A stretch of 64,000 nt of DNA from Gammaproteobacteria bacterium (GCA_028820325.1 JAPPJO010000025.1:1-64000); one strand, 5' to 3'; positions 1 to 8,816 are shown, counted from the first letter of the stretch. Notes: generated by a model from the letters alone, not told the origin. Program-made: numbers and translations.

Positions 1-148
1 TGATCTAAAGCTATGAATATCAATAGCTTATAAAATTAACGCCCATCGAGCCATGGGAGAGCCCGCCTCGAGAGCCTAACCTATCTGGGACTCATTCCCG
101 GGAACCTCCCGGTGACAGCGCGACCTGCTCGAAAGACGGAGGTTCTGG

Positions 149-712
149 TTGACCGAGATGGCGGACCGGATCGGCCGAGTGATGTCGGAGACCTCGATGA
201 TCGCCGCCAGCCTGGACACCCTCTTGCACAGGCTCGGGCGCGACGGCGAGGCGGAACCCGGGGCTCGGGAGGTTGTCGAGGCTGTGCTCCACCACCCCGA
301 GCGCTACCGCCTCCTCGATCCCATGCGGGGAGCGTGGAGCGCCGGCGACCTGCACCAGTCGCCGGGACCCTACGCCGATGCGCTCTCGGAGCAGTATCTC
401 ACGCCCTGCCCATGGGTGGTCCTTCTTGAGACCGACGATCGACGTTACATGCACGGCGACCCGCTGGTGCGCTGGAACCACCGAACCCTCGCCTGGCTCG
501 CCCGCAGCCTGGACGTGAAATCACCCTCCGCCGTCAACCGCTGGTTCCGGCTGCTGAGGGAGCATCGGCGCCTGCGGGAGCGGCGCAACGCGGCCGGGCT
601 GCGCTTTGCCTACCCGTCCGCCGGCCCGGGGACGAGGCGGAAGGTCCCTGCCCACCAGCCGTCCTCGGCATCGTCGTCCCGCAGACGGAAACCGAAGGGC
701 GCGGCCTCGTAG
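149..712 (+). CDS. Hypothetical protein with helix-turn-helix-like tail
   Basis: I do not recognise this 187-residue protein. Third codon positions are strongly GC-rich throughout, which supports real coding. A GGAGG at 138-142 sits 6 bases before a TTG codon, so TTG at 149 is preferred over the ATG at 158. Residues about 110-150 (TLAWLARSLDVKSPSAVNRW and the basic stretch after it) look like a helix-turn-helix or winged-helix segment; this is pattern recognition only. The last 35 residues are low-complexity, rich in Ser, Arg and Lys, and overlap the 3' end of convergent prmA by 103 bases, so the true end may be degenerate. The upstream 148 bases begin with a very AT-rich 40-base patch. Confidence 0.6.
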   Translation: MTEMADRIGRVMSETSMIAASLDTLLHRLGRDGEAEPGAREVVEAVLHHPERYRLLDPMRGAWSAGDLHQSPGPYADALSEQYLTPCPWVVLLETDDRRYMHGDPLVRWNHRTLAWLARSLDVKSPSAVNRWFRLLREHRRLRERRNAAGLRFAYPSAGPGTRRKVPAHQPSSASSSRRRKPKGAAS

Positions 713-1536
713 GCGAAGTCCCCTGCCTCTTCGGCGAGCAGCCCCGAAACCACCAGCCATCCGCCCGGCGCCAGGGCGCCTGCAAATCCCGGCAGAAGAG
801 CGGTCAGCACCCCGCTCTCGATGTTGGCGGCCACGCCGTCGAGGGGGTGGTGCGCCGCGAGCCAGTCGGGCGAAACCTTCCGTTCGTGGATTTCGACCGC
901 ATGCGCGGCCTGGTTGGCGTCCACGTTGACGCGGGCTGCGGCACACGCGAAGGGATCGTTGTCCGCGGCTAGCACGCGAGCGGCGCCGAGCCCGGCCGCG
1001 GCTATGGCGAGGATTCCGGTACCCGTGCCCACGTCGGCGATGTCGGTCCCCGGGCGAACCGCGGTGTCGAGCAATCGCAGGGCGCTACGGGTCGAGGCGT
1101 GGCGGGCGGTGCCGAACGCCATGCCGGGGTCGAGGGTGATCAGCACGCCTCCGTCCGGCTCGTGGGGGACATCCCAGGTCGGCGCCACGGTGATGCGGCG
1201 ACTGACCCGCGTGGGCCCAAGTCCCTGCCTCCACGTCTCCGCCCACTCCTCGTGCGGCTGCCAGCGCCAGCTCAGATCGACGGTCCGGCCGGCTGCCCCG
1301 TTCAGTTCGCTGCCGAGGGCGGCCAGAAACGCGGGGACGTCGCCGGGGGGCGGGAAATGCGTGACCAGCGTCCCGTCCGCCTGCTCCACCACGGCGCGCG
1401 CACCCCTGTGCACGAGTTGCGCGGCCACCACGCCGACCGCGGCGGAGTCGGGTACGCCGGCGACGACGGTGAGCCAGCGGTCGGGTATCACGGAAGGCGC
1501 TTCGCCGCTCTCCGGTGCCCGGGCGGATGCATCCAC
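610..1536 (-). CDS. prmA: Ribosomal protein L11 methyltransferase PrmA
   Basis: The 308-residue cytoplasmic enzyme transfers methyl groups from S-adenosylmethionine to lysines and the N-terminus of ribosomal protein L11. The N-terminal substrate-recognition domain is followed by a Rossmann methyltransferase core. The family signature DPGMAFGTARHAST is at residues 136-149, the SAM loop DVGTGTG at 168-174, and the ANIE motif at 237-240. The gene lies 10 bases downstream of dnaJ at the distal end of the hemW-hrcA-dnaJ run, so co-transcription is likely. Its 3' end overlaps the convergent ORF at 149-712. Length is normal for the family. Confidence 0.96.
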   Translation of the reverse strand: MDASARAPESGEAPSVIPDRWLTVVAGVPDSAAVGVVAAQLVHRGARAVVEQADGTLVTHFPPPGDVPAFLAALGSELNGAAGRTVDLSWRWQPHEEWAETWRQGLGPTRVSRRITVAPTWDVPHEPDGGVLITLDPGMAFGTARHASTRSALRLLDTAVRPGTDIADVGTGTGILAIAAAGLGAARVLAADNDPFACAAARVNVDANQAAHAVEIHERKVSPDWLAAHHPLDGVAANIESGVLTALLPGFAGALAPGGWLVVSGLLAEEAGDFAYEAAPFGFRLRDDDAEDGWWAGTFRLVPGPADG

Positions 1537-1546
1537 GGGACTGGTG

Positions 1547-2692
1547 CTACGGGACGAAGGCTTCCTTCACGCGGGCCCAGAACCCCCTCCTCCCGCGCCC
1601 CGCATCCTCGGGAACCGGATCCTCCACCTCCCGCAACCGTTCCAGCGCCTCCCGCTGACGACGGTCGAGGTTCTCGGGAGTCCATACGACCACGCGCACA
1701 AGCTGGTCGCCCCTCATGCCGCCCTCCAGATCCGGCACACCCAGGCCGCGCATGCGCAACATCTCGCCGGTCTGGACCCCGGCGGGCACCGAAAGGGGCG
1801 CGCTGCCCTCGACGGTCGGCACCTCCAGACGATCGCCCAACGCGGCCTGGGTGAAGGTCACGTGAAGCTCGTGGACGAGGTCGTTGCCGTCCCTCCTGAA
1901 GTCGGGATGATCCTCCACGGCGATCAGAACGGTGATGTCGCCGCGCGGCCCTCCCCGGGGTCCGGCGTTCCCCTGCCCCCGCAGGGTGATGTAGTTCTCC
2001 GAGGAGACGCCCGCCGGGACCTCCACCGTGATGGTGGATTCCTCGCGTACCCTCCCCTCTCCGCGGCATGCGGGGCAGGGATCCTGGATGACCTGTCCCT
2101 CCCCGCCGCACCTGCGGCACGGCTGCACGCTCACGAACTGCCCAAAGGGGGAACGCTGGCTGATGCGCTCCTGGCCGGTGCCGCTGCAACCCGGACAGAG
2201 CGTCGGTCCGGCACCGCGCGCCCCGGTGGCCCCACAATCCTCGCACGGCTCGAGCAGGCTTACCCGCAAGCGCTTGTCGACCCCGCTCGCGACCTCGACC
2301 AGCGTCAGGGGAAGCCGCAGCCGAATGCCCTTCCCTCTCCGGCTGCGCGGGGTGCCCCCGGAACGGCGGCCGAACAGGTCTCCGAAGGTGCCTCCGCTGC
2401 CGAAGTCCCGCATGAAGATCTCGATCGCGTCGGAGAAGTCGAAGCCGCCAAAGCCGGCCCCTCCCTGGCCGCGGTTCAGCCCCCGCTCCCCGTACCGGTC
2501 GTAGACCTCCCTTTTCTCCGGATTGCTCAGAACCTCGTACGCGCGGGTGACCTCCTTGAAGCGCTCCTCCGCCTCCCGCGAACCCTGATTGCGATCCGGG
2601 TGGTGCTGCATCGCCAGACGCCTGTACGCCTTCCGGATCTCCTGCACGTCCGCGCCCCGGGACACCCCCAGGGTCTCGTAGTAGTCTGCCAT
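1547..2692 (-). CDS. dnaJ: Chaperone DnaJ
   Basis: DnaJ (381 residues) is the J-protein co-chaperone that stimulates DnaK ATPase and delivers unfolded clients. The J domain spans about residues 1-70 with HPD at 31-33. A Gly/Phe-rich linker covers about 71-112. The zinc domain has cysteine pairs at 150/153, 166/169, 192/195 and 206/209, and is followed by the C-terminal beta-sandwich domains. The first zinc repeat reads CEDCGATG rather than the usual CxxCxGxG, a minor deviation. The gene starts 14 bases after the hrcA stop, giving the classic heat-shock pair hrcA-dnaJ; dnaK and grpE are not in the window. Confidence 0.98.
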   Translation of the reverse strand: MADYYETLGVSRGADVQEIRKAYRRLAMQHHPDRNQGSREAEERFKEVTRAYEVLSNPEKREVYDRYGERGLNRGQGGAGFGGFDFSDAIEIFMRDFGSGGTFGDLFGRRSGGTPRSRRGKGIRLRLPLTLVEVASGVDKRLRVSLLEPCEDCGATGARGAGPTLCPGCSGTGQERISQRSPFGQFVSVQPCRRCGGEGQVIQDPCPACRGEGRVREESTITVEVPAGVSSENYITLRGQGNAGPRGGPRGDITVLIAVEDHPDFRRDGNDLVHELHVTFTQAALGDRLEVPTVEGSAPLSVPAGVQTGEMLRMRGLGVPDLEGGMRGDQLVRVVVWTPENLDRRQREALERLREVEDPVPEDAGRGRRGFWARVKEAFVP

Positions 2693-2705
2693 TCGGACCC
2701 CGCGC

Positions 2706-3788
2706 TCAGCGCAGAATGTCGTTCACGAGTGAAGAAGTGTAGCCCACCAGGCTGATCACCTTTTCGTAGGGCATGCGCGTGGGGCCGATCACCCCCACCA
2801 CCCCTTTGAGCCCGCCCACATGGTACTCGGCGGTCACGAGCGTGAAGCCGGACAACGCTTCGTCCTGATGCTCCCGGCCGATCGTGATGCGCAGTCCGCC
2901 GCTGTGGCGGCGGTTGCTCAGCACGCTCTCCATCAGCTGGTTGCGCTCGGTCAATTCGATAAGGCTCTTGAGCCGCTGGCCGCTGGTGAACTCCGGCTGG
3001 CTGGCAAGCACCGAGGTCTGTCCGAAGAGCACCGGCGATTCGCCGGCTTCCGGCCAGTCCAGCAGCGACTGGGCGGACTCCATGAAGATATTCAGCAGCT
3101 CGGTGGCGGTATCGCTCTCCGTGCCCGGATCGCGCAGGCGTTCGGGCAGCGACTCCCTCAGGTCCGCGAAGGTGAGCCCGGCGAGACGCTCGTTGAGGAT
3201 GACCGTGAGGGTCACCAGGGTATCCCGCGGAATCTCCAGTGGAAGATCGACGTAGACCGTGCGAACCAGTCCGTTGCGCACGGTGGCCACCATGAGCGCC
3301 TTGTGCGAGGACAGCCGGATGAGTTCGATCTTCTCGAGTACCGCCGAGTCCAGGCTCGGCACCAGCCCCAGGCCCAGCTCGTGGCTGATCAGGCTGAGGG
3401 CGCGGGTGGTTCGCCGTACCAGGCGCTCGATCGGGGAGGCGGCATCCGGGTCGAGTTCTTCCTCGATGCGGTCGCGCTCCGCGTTGGTCAGCGGCGCGGG
3501 GCGGATGAGGCGGTCGACGAAGTACCGGTACGCAGTGTCGGTCGGCACCCGGCCGGCGGACGTGTGCGGCCGGGCCAGGAAACCCTTCGACTCCAGCTCC
3601 GCCATGGTGTTGCGGATGGTGGCGGACGACACCCCCAGCTTCCAGCGCCGGTTCACCGAATGACTGCCTACCGGGCCGGCCGTATCCACGTAGGTGCGCA
3701 CCACGGCCTCCAGAACCTGTCGTTCTCGAGGCGTCAGCTCCTCGCGGACGACGATGCGCTCGCGCAATCGCCCTGTCCGCATCGTCAT
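2706..3788 (-). CDS. hrcA: Heat-inducible transcription repressor HrcA
   Basis: HrcA represses class I heat-shock genes by binding CIRCE operators. The 360-residue protein has an N-terminal winged helix (LTPRERQVLEAVVRTYVDTA through SSATIRNTMAELESKGFL) and the usual GAF-like and C-terminal dimerisation regions. The frame is open further upstream, but the ATG at 3788 overlaps the hemW stop as ATGA and is preceded by AAGGAACGGGGA, so this start is preferred. dnaJ follows after 14 bases. I found no CIRCE element upstream of hemW, hrcA or dnaJ, so any HrcA operator probably controls genes outside this window. Confidence 0.96.
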   Translation of the reverse strand: MTMRTGRLRERIVVREELTPRERQVLEAVVRTYVDTAGPVGSHSVNRRWKLGVSSATIRNTMAELESKGFLARPHTSAGRVPTDTAYRYFVDRLIRPAPLTNAERDRIEEELDPDAASPIERLVRRTTRALSLISHELGLGLVPSLDSAVLEKIELIRLSSHKALMVATVRNGLVRTVYVDLPLEIPRDTLVTLTVILNERLAGLTFADLRESLPERLRDPGTESDTATELLNIFMESAQSLLDWPEAGESPVLFGQTSVLASQPEFTSGQRLKSLIELTERNQLMESVLSNRRHSGGLRITIGREHQDEALSGFTLVTAEYHVGGLKGVVGVIGPTRMPYEKVISLVGYTSSLVNDILR

Positions 3789-5005
3789 TCCCCGTTCCTT
3801 CGATTCGTCACTGCTTCGTCCAATTCGATGGCGAGAGCGTCGAGCAACAGCCAGCCTTCGACGGTAAGGCGAAGTCTGCCGGCTTCGGCCCGGGCCCAAT
3901 CCCACCGCATCCATCGCTCCGTCACGGCCGCCGCCCGCGCGGGAATCGACGCGAGGGAAACGCCCCTGCGTGCGCGGAGTCCCAGCCAGATCCGTTCCAG
4001 GCGCAGCTCGGCCCGGTCCAGCAGCTCGTGTCCCGCGATCGCGGAGTCCCCCTTCGCGACCGATGTACTGTATTCCTTCCAGTCACGCAGGTTCCAGCGG
4101 CGCAAGGGCTTGCGAAAGCTGTGCGCCCCATTCCCCAGACCCAGGTAGGGACGGCCCGACCAGTACACTTCGTTGTGGCGCGACTCCCGGCCCGGCATGG
4201 CGAAACTGCTGACCTCGTAGTGAAGGTAGCCCGCGCCGGTGAGCCGTTCCACTGCCGCCAGATACTCGTCGCGGTACCGACCCTCGGAGGCGACCCGCTC
4301 GCGCCCGTCGGCCACGGCACGCCCCAGGGGCGTACGCGGCTCCACGGTCAGCCCGTAGAGACTCATGTGTTCGACGCCAAGGTCGAGCAGGCGTTCGAGG
4401 TCGTCGTCCCAGTCCCGCGCCAGGTGCCCCGGGAGGCCGAAGATAAGATCCGCGCTCACATTTCCGAAGCCGGCCCGCCGGGCGTTGCGCACCGCCTCCG
4501 CGGCGCCTGCGGAGCCGTGCAGGCGTCCCATCCAGCGCAGCGAGGGCTCGTGGAAGCTCTGTACGCCCAGGCTGACGCGATTCACGCCCGCCTCTCGCCA
4601 GGCTCGCGCAATGCCGGGAGTGAAGCTCTCCGGGTTCGCTTCCGCCGTCCACTCCAGGAAGGGGTGGCTCAGAAGGCGCGGACCGAAAACGGATGCGAGT
4701 CCGTCCATGGCGCCGGTACCCAGGAGGGACGGCGTGCCTCCGCCGACGTAGAGGGTATCGAGGGGTTCCGGGAATGAGAACAGTTCCTCGCGCAGGATCT
4801 GGTCCCATTCCCGGGAGATCGCCCGCAGCCAGGCGTCGTCTCCGCCCTCGCGGTCGACCGTTACGGCGAAGTCGCAGTAGGAGCAGCGGCGCGCGCAGAA
4901 GGGCGCGTGCACGTAGACGGATGATGTCGCGCCATCCCGCGAAGACGGCGCTTCCCGGGTTTGCTTCCCGCACCGGGTGCCGGCAGCACTGGGCACTTCG
5001 TCCAT
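3785..5005 (-). CDS. hemW: Heme chaperone HemW, radical SAM
   Basis: This is a radical SAM protein of the HemW group (formerly called oxygen-independent coproporphyrinogen oxidase-like), a heme chaperone that delivers heme to membrane respiratory proteins. The 4Fe-4S motif CARRCSYC places cysteines at residues 37, 41 and 44. The GGGTPS motif follows, and the HemW-specific HNxxYW motif is present as HNEVYW at about residue 275, separating it from true HemN. Length (406 residues) fits once a variable 28-residue N-terminal extension is allowed for. Its stop overlaps the hrcA start (ATGA). dprA ends 7 bases upstream. Confidence 0.93.
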   Translation of the reverse strand: MDEVPSAAGTRCGKQTREAPSSRDGATSSVYVHAPFCARRCSYCDFAVTVDREGGDDAWLRAISREWDQILREELFSFPEPLDTLYVGGGTPSLLGTGAMDGLASVFGPRLLSHPFLEWTAEANPESFTPGIARAWREAGVNRVSLGVQSFHEPSLRWMGRLHGSAGAAEAVRNARRAGFGNVSADLIFGLPGHLARDWDDDLERLLDLGVEHMSLYGLTVEPRTPLGRAVADGRERVASEGRYRDEYLAAVERLTGAGYLHYEVSSFAMPGRESRHNEVYWSGRPYLGLGNGAHSFRKPLRRWNLRDWKEYSTSVAKGDSAIAGHELLDRAELRLERIWLGLRARRGVSLASIPARAAAVTERWMRWDWARAEAGRLRLTVEGWLLLDALAIELDEAVTNRRNGE

Positions 5006-5011
5006 GGGCCG

Positions 5012-6148
5012 TCAGGTAAGGGATCTGGCAAAGCGCAGCCCGGGCGCTCGCCGCACCCATCCTTGAACCTCCATGACCGACAGGATCGCCGCCGCGGTGG
5101 CGATATCCAGGCGGGCCCTTCGGGCCAGGAGGTCGATGTGGTCGGGCTCCGCCTCCAGCGCGTCCCACAGGGCCCGCTGGCGGGCGTCCATTCCAGAGGG
5201 GATCCGGTCGCGGGAGCGCGCCTCCGGCAATGCGTCCGCGAGGCCGGTTCCGAAGAGCACGTCGTGGGCGCTCGTAACCAGTCCGGCTCCGTCGCGGATC
5301 AGGGCGTTGGCTCCCTCGCTCCGGGGACGGCCGACCGTTCCCGGAACCGCAAACACGTCGCGGCCGAGTTCCAGGGCGTGCTCGACGGTGATCAAAGCGC
5401 CGCTCCTCCTGGCGGCCTCGACGACCACCACCGCCTTCGACAGACCGGCAATCAACCGGTTGCGCCGGGGGAAGTGGTGCGGCAGAGGCGCCTCGCCGGG
5501 AAGAAACTCGGAGACCACCAGACCTCTCTCGAGGATGTCCCGGAAGAGCCGGCGGTGGTAGGGCGGATAGGCTACGTCGGGGCCGCACCCGAGCACCGCG
5601 ATGGTGCCTCCACCGGCGGCCAGCGCTCCCCGATGCGCGGCGCCGTCGATTCCCAGCGCCAGCCCGCTCACGACCGCCACTCCCGCCCGGGCCAGCCCCT
5701 CCCCCATGCTGCGCGCCATGCCGCGCCCGTACTCGCTGGCCTTGCGCGACCCCACCACGGCCACGGCCGGAGGGTGCAGCAGGGACGGATCTCCGCGCAG
5801 AAAGAGAAGCGGCGGTGGATGGTGCAGGTGCTTCAGCCGCTCGGGAAACCCGGACAAGCGGTATCCGGTCGCCAACGCCCCTGCCCGCCGCGCGATGGCG
5901 AGCACCTCCTCGAGCGGGCGCGTGATTTTGCGCGCGTCGCGCGCCCGGCGAGCCTTCAGCGGCAGCTTCTTCTTGTCTGCGGAGAACGCCTTGCGGGCGG
6001 AACCGAACTTGTCGATGAGTTGCCGCAGGGTCACCGCCCCGAGTCCCTCGTGGAGAGTCCAGTGAATCCGGGTGATGACCTCGTCGTCCATGACATCGAG
6101 CGGCGCCTCCGCCACGGGGACGGTCGATGCGTCGGGCACGACGGTCAC
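5012..6148 (-). CDS. dprA: DNA-processing protein DprA/Smf
   Basis: DprA loads RecA onto incoming single-stranded DNA during natural transformation. The protein has an N-terminal helical region, the Rossmann-like core with GSRKASEYGRG and SGLALGIDGAAHRGA, and a C-terminal winged helix. The frame stays open to 6226, inside obg. The GTG at 6148 overlaps the obg stop as GTGA. A second GTG at 6139 has GAGGTGA just upstream, and an ATG lies at 6091, so the exact start is uncertain. The conserved region begins well after all three. Other competence genes are not visible here. Confidence 0.93.
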   Translation of the reverse strand: MTVVPDASTVPVAEAPLDVMDDEVITRIHWTLHEGLGAVTLRQLIDKFGSARKAFSADKKKLPLKARRARDARKITRPLEEVLAIARRAGALATGYRLSGFPERLKHLHHPPPLLFLRGDPSLLHPPAVAVVGSRKASEYGRGMARSMGEGLARAGVAVVSGLALGIDGAAHRGALAAGGGTIAVLGCGPDVAYPPYHRRLFRDILERGLVVSEFLPGEAPLPHHFPRRNRLIAGLSKAVVVVEAARRSGALITVEHALELGRDVFAVPGTVGRPRSEGANALIRDGAGLVTSAHDVLFGTGLADALPEARSRDRIPSGMDARQRALWDALEAEPDHIDLLARRARLDIATAAAILSVMEVQGWVRRAPGLRFARSLT

Positions 6149-7137
6149 CTCGGCCGGGTTCGCCGCCAGAGCGCTTCGCACAGTTCGTCGAGACCTCGGC
6201 GGGTCACCGCCGATACCGCAAAGCACCCCCAGGCGTCGGGGGCTTCAATGCGGGGCGCCGGCTCGCCGGGATCCACCAGGTCCATCTTGGACACCACAAG
6301 GCAATGCTCCCTTGCGGCCAGCGCGCGGGAGTGGCTCCGCAGCTCGGAGCGCAGGCGCCCGTACTCCGCCTGGGGATCGCTCGAGTCGGCCGGAATCAGG
6401 TAGACCAGCGTGCGCGTGCGCTCGACGTGGCGCAGAAAGCGCAGCCCCAGCCCCTTCCCCTCGTGGGCACCCTCGATGATGCCCGGGATGTCGGCCAGCA
6501 CGAAGGATCGGAAGTCGGGCAGGTGAACCACCCCCAGGCTGGGGACGAGCGTGGTAAAGGGATAGTCCGCCACCTTCGGCCGGGCCGCCGAAACGCTCGA
6601 GAGCAGGGTCGACTTGCCGGCGTTGGGTTCACCGACCAGGCCGACATCCGCGATCAGCCTGAGCTCGAGTTCGATGCGCCGCGCCTCTCCCTCCGCGCCG
6701 GGCTCCCATCGCGTCGGGGCCTGGTTGCGCGACGAGGCGAAGCGGGTGTTGCCCCGCCCCCCCCGCCCCCCCCGGGCGACCACCACCCGGTCGTGGGCCG
6801 CGAGCAGTTCCCCCATGAGTTCCGAGGTGCCGGCGTCCCGCACGGTGGTGCCCGGCGGGACGGACACCACCCGGTCCGCGCCGCTGCGGCCGGTGCGGTT
6901 GTTGCCCCCTCCGTGCTGCCCCCTCTCCGCCCTGTAGTGACGCCGGTAGCTGAAGTCGAGCAGGGTCGACAGCTGAGGATCCGTGACCAGCACCACATCC
7001 CCCCCGCGGCCGCCGTCTCCCCCGGAGGGCCCCCCGCGCGGCGTACCCTTCTCGCGCCGGAACGCCTCGGCCCCCGATCCGCCGGTTCCCGCGGCGACCT
7101 CGATGACGGCGCGGTCGACGAAGATCCCCTCCCCCAT
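6145..7137 (-). CDS. obg: GTPase Obg/CgtA
   Basis: Obg is an essential ribosome-associated GTPase involved in 50S maturation and the stringent response. The 330-residue protein has the glycine-rich Obg fold at about residues 1-158, then a GTPase domain. G1 is GEPNAGKST (169-177), switch I contains FTT at 194-196, and G3 is DIPG (216-219). G4 reads SKMD instead of the usual NKxD. It lacks a long C-terminal OCT domain. The stretch coding the ARGGRGGRGN loop contains two uninterrupted runs of eight G separated by one C. Neighbours are dprA (4-base overlap) and the CMD-like gene (3-base gap). Confidence 0.97.
   Translation of the reverse strand: MGEGIFVDRAVIEVAAGTGGSGAEAFRREKGTPRGGPSGGDGGRGGDVVLVTDPQLSTLLDFSYRRHYRAERGQHGGGNNRTGRSGADRVVSVPPGTTVRDAGTSELMGELLAAHDRVVVARGGRGGRGNTRFASSRNQAPTRWEPGAEGEARRIELELRLIADVGLVGEPNAGKSTLLSSVSAARPKVADYPFTTLVPSLGVVHLPDFRSFVLADIPGIIEGAHEGKGLGLRFLRHVERTRTLVYLIPADSSDPQAEYGRLRSELRSHSRALAAREHCLVVSKMDLVDPGEPAPRIEAPDAWGCFAVSAVTRRGLDELCEALWRRTRPR
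6757..6773 (-). repeat. G8-C-G8 homopolymer tract inside obg
   Basis: On the coding strand this is eight G, one C, eight G, encoding Gly-Arg-Gly repeats of the Obg-fold loop at residues about 122-129. Such tracts are slippage-prone and G-quadruplex-prone in general; an effect here is inference. Confidence 0.9.
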
Positions 7138-7140
7138 CTG

Positions 7141-7788
7141 CTACCCTTCCCCGCGGCGGGACAGCACCCGGCGCAACGTGGCGCGCGCGGCCTCGCTTCG
7201 CGCGTCGTCCATGAAGCGGGCAGCCACCGCCAGGGTCTCCGCCAGCGCAGCCGCCGACGCTCCCAGGTTGAGCCCCCCGCGCAGGTGCGAATAGAGCTGC
7301 GGACCCGCGTCGGCCACGGCGAGCAGGGCCGCGATGCAGTACTCCCGGGCGAGCGGGGCCAGCCCGGGGCGGGCGAGCACCTTCCCGTAGCCTTCCACCA
7401 CCATCCACCGCTCCATGTCCGGGTGCAGGCTCCGGACGCTGTCGCGCAGCTCGCGGTACTGCGTGGAGTAGACGCGCCGGCAGAGCGCCGCGCCCCGGCG
7501 CGCCCAACCCGGCCAGTCGTCGGGGCTGGCCTCCGCGGGTGGTGCCGGGCCGACCTCCCGCCACGCGGCAAGCGCGGCCAGCGCGGCCGGATACCCCACG
7601 AACAGATAGCTCTGCAACAGCGCCTCCTCCACCTCGGTCGCGTCGGCAGTGCGTGCCGCCTCCGCCAGCGCGGCGCGGAGGGCGTCCTCGCGTCCCGCAG
7701 CCAGTGCGGCGCTCACCCTCACCAGCGACCGCTCCGCCGGGGTGAGCGCCGGCGCGCGCACGATCCCATCCCCAGGCGTACCGCTCAC
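7141..7788 (-). CDS. Carboxymuconolactone decarboxylase (AhpD-like) family protein
   Basis: The 215-residue protein shows the all-helical CMD/AhpD pattern. The segment EEALLQSYLFVGYPAALAAL at about residues 54-73 is the most diagnostic part, and a second similar stretch ends in YSHLRGGLNLGAS at about 166-178. The peroxidase-type CxxC of AhpD is missing, as in true gamma-carboxymuconolactone decarboxylases and many uncharacterised members, so peroxidase activity is unlikely. The start is a GTG overlapping the asparaginase stop (GTGA), and obg follows 3 bases after its stop. Substrate and role are unknown; no aromatic-degradation genes are adjacent. Confidence 0.75.
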   Translation of the reverse strand: MSGTPGDGIVRAPALTPAERSLVRVSAALAAGREDALRAALAEAARTADATEVEEALLQSYLFVGYPAALAALAAWREVGPAPPAEASPDDWPGWARRGAALCRRVYSTQYRELRDSVRSLHPDMERWMVVEGYGKVLARPGLAPLAREYCIAALLAVADAGPQLYSHLRGGLNLGASAAALAETLAVAARFMDDARSEAARATLRRVLSRRGEG

Positions 7789-8816
7789 CGATCCACTTCA
7801 ACCCGGAACGCGTTCTCGATCCGTCCCACATCCACCCCCAGGGTATTGAGCACCTCCACGCGCCCCCGGGCAAGCGCCGCGATGTCGTCCGCGTCCGCCA
7901 CGCCCAGATCCGACAGCACCCCGACAAGCGCAACGTCGCTCGCGCGCCGGGCCCCGTCTTCCACCTTGAGAGCGAAGCCCAGGCCGCGCCCGCGCACGCC
8001 TCCGCAGTACACGCCCTCGGCGCCCGTCTTGACGAACACCCGTCCACCCAGCCGTTCCATGACCGCCGTACAGACACGACCCGTGCCCGCGACCGCGAAC
8101 GGATGCCCCGTCATCGCGCCCACGATGCGCGCCGCGGGTTCTCCCGCATCCGCCGCCGCCGTGAGACGCGCGAAGGACGCCGCCATGTCCGCCAGCGGGA
8201 GCGCGAAGGTCACCACGCCGCATCCGTCGGTGCCGGTCACGAGTTCCGATGCGGCCACCCCCGTCCAGCGCGCGATCTCGGCGCGCATGCGCTGCTGCAC
8301 GGGATGGCCGGGCTCGAGGTATCCCTCGGGAGGCCAGCCGTTGGCCACCGCCAGCGCGAGCATCCCCGCGTGTTTTCCCGAACAGTTGTTGTGCACGGCG
8401 CCCAGGCGAACGCCCCGTGCCCACAGCTCGCGCGCCCGTTCCGGCCGCAGAGACGGGTGCGGCCCGCACTCCAGCGCGCGCTCGTCCAGTCCCGCCCTGG
8501 CCAGCATGCTTCGGGCCAGAGCCAGGTGTCCGCGTTCGGCGTTGTGGGACGCGCAACACAGCGCCAGCTCCTCTTCCGTGAAACCGAACCTTTCAAGGAC
8601 GCCGTCCTCCACCAGCGGAAGCGCCTGGAAGGGCTTCGCGGCCGACCGATAGAACGCCACGCGCCCCGCGTCGCCACAACCGCCGATCAGCCGCCCGCGG
8701 GCATCGGCTACCGCCACATGCACCCGATGCACAGACTCGACGGCACCAGAGCGCGTAACCCGGACGCACGGCCCGCGGCCAGCCCGGCGCGCCGGTGCAC
8801 TCATATCCCGGCTCAC
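7785..8816 (-). CDS. L-asparaginase II (Rhizobium etli type)
   Basis: This matches the thermolabile asparaginase II family (PF06089 type), which hydrolyses L-asparagine to aspartate and ammonia and is unrelated to the E. coli AnsA/AnsB fold. Conserved blocks seen are RSAAKPFQALP (57-67), CASHNAERG (88-96), HNNCSGKHAGM (142-152) and TGTDGCG (194-200). There is no signal peptide, so it should be cytoplasmic. GTG at 8816 or ATG at 8804 are possible starts; neither has a strong ribosome-binding site. It is translationally coupled to the CMD-like gene downstream (4-base overlap). The 109 bases upstream separate it from ctpA and contain a GC-rich hairpin. Confidence 0.92.
   Translation of the reverse strand: MSRDMSAPARRAGRGPCVRVTRSGAVESVHRVHVAVADARGRLIGGCGDAGRVAFYRSAAKPFQALPLVEDGVLERFGFTEEELALCCASHNAERGHLALARSMLARAGLDERALECGPHPSLRPERARELWARGVRLGAVHNNCSGKHAGMLALAVANGWPPEGYLEPGHPVQQRMRAEIARWTGVAASELVTGTDGCGVVTFALPLADMAASFARLTAAADAGEPAARIVGAMTGHPFAVAGTGRVCTAVMERLGGRVFVKTGAEGVYCGGVRGRGLGFALKVEDGARRASDVALVGVLSDLGVADADDIAALARGRVEVLNTLGVDVGRIENAFRVEVDR

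Noticed and set aside
821-2755. Long plus-strand open frame opposite prmA and dnaJ
   Set aside because: It is the antisense shadow of two clear genes; high GC makes stop codons rare on both strands, and the translation has no recognisable domain.
6127-8652. 841-codon plus-strand frame
   Set aside because: Antisense to dprA, obg, the CMD-like gene and asparaginase, all with intact family motifs. Its sequence is Arg/Pro/Ala-rich with no ordered features.
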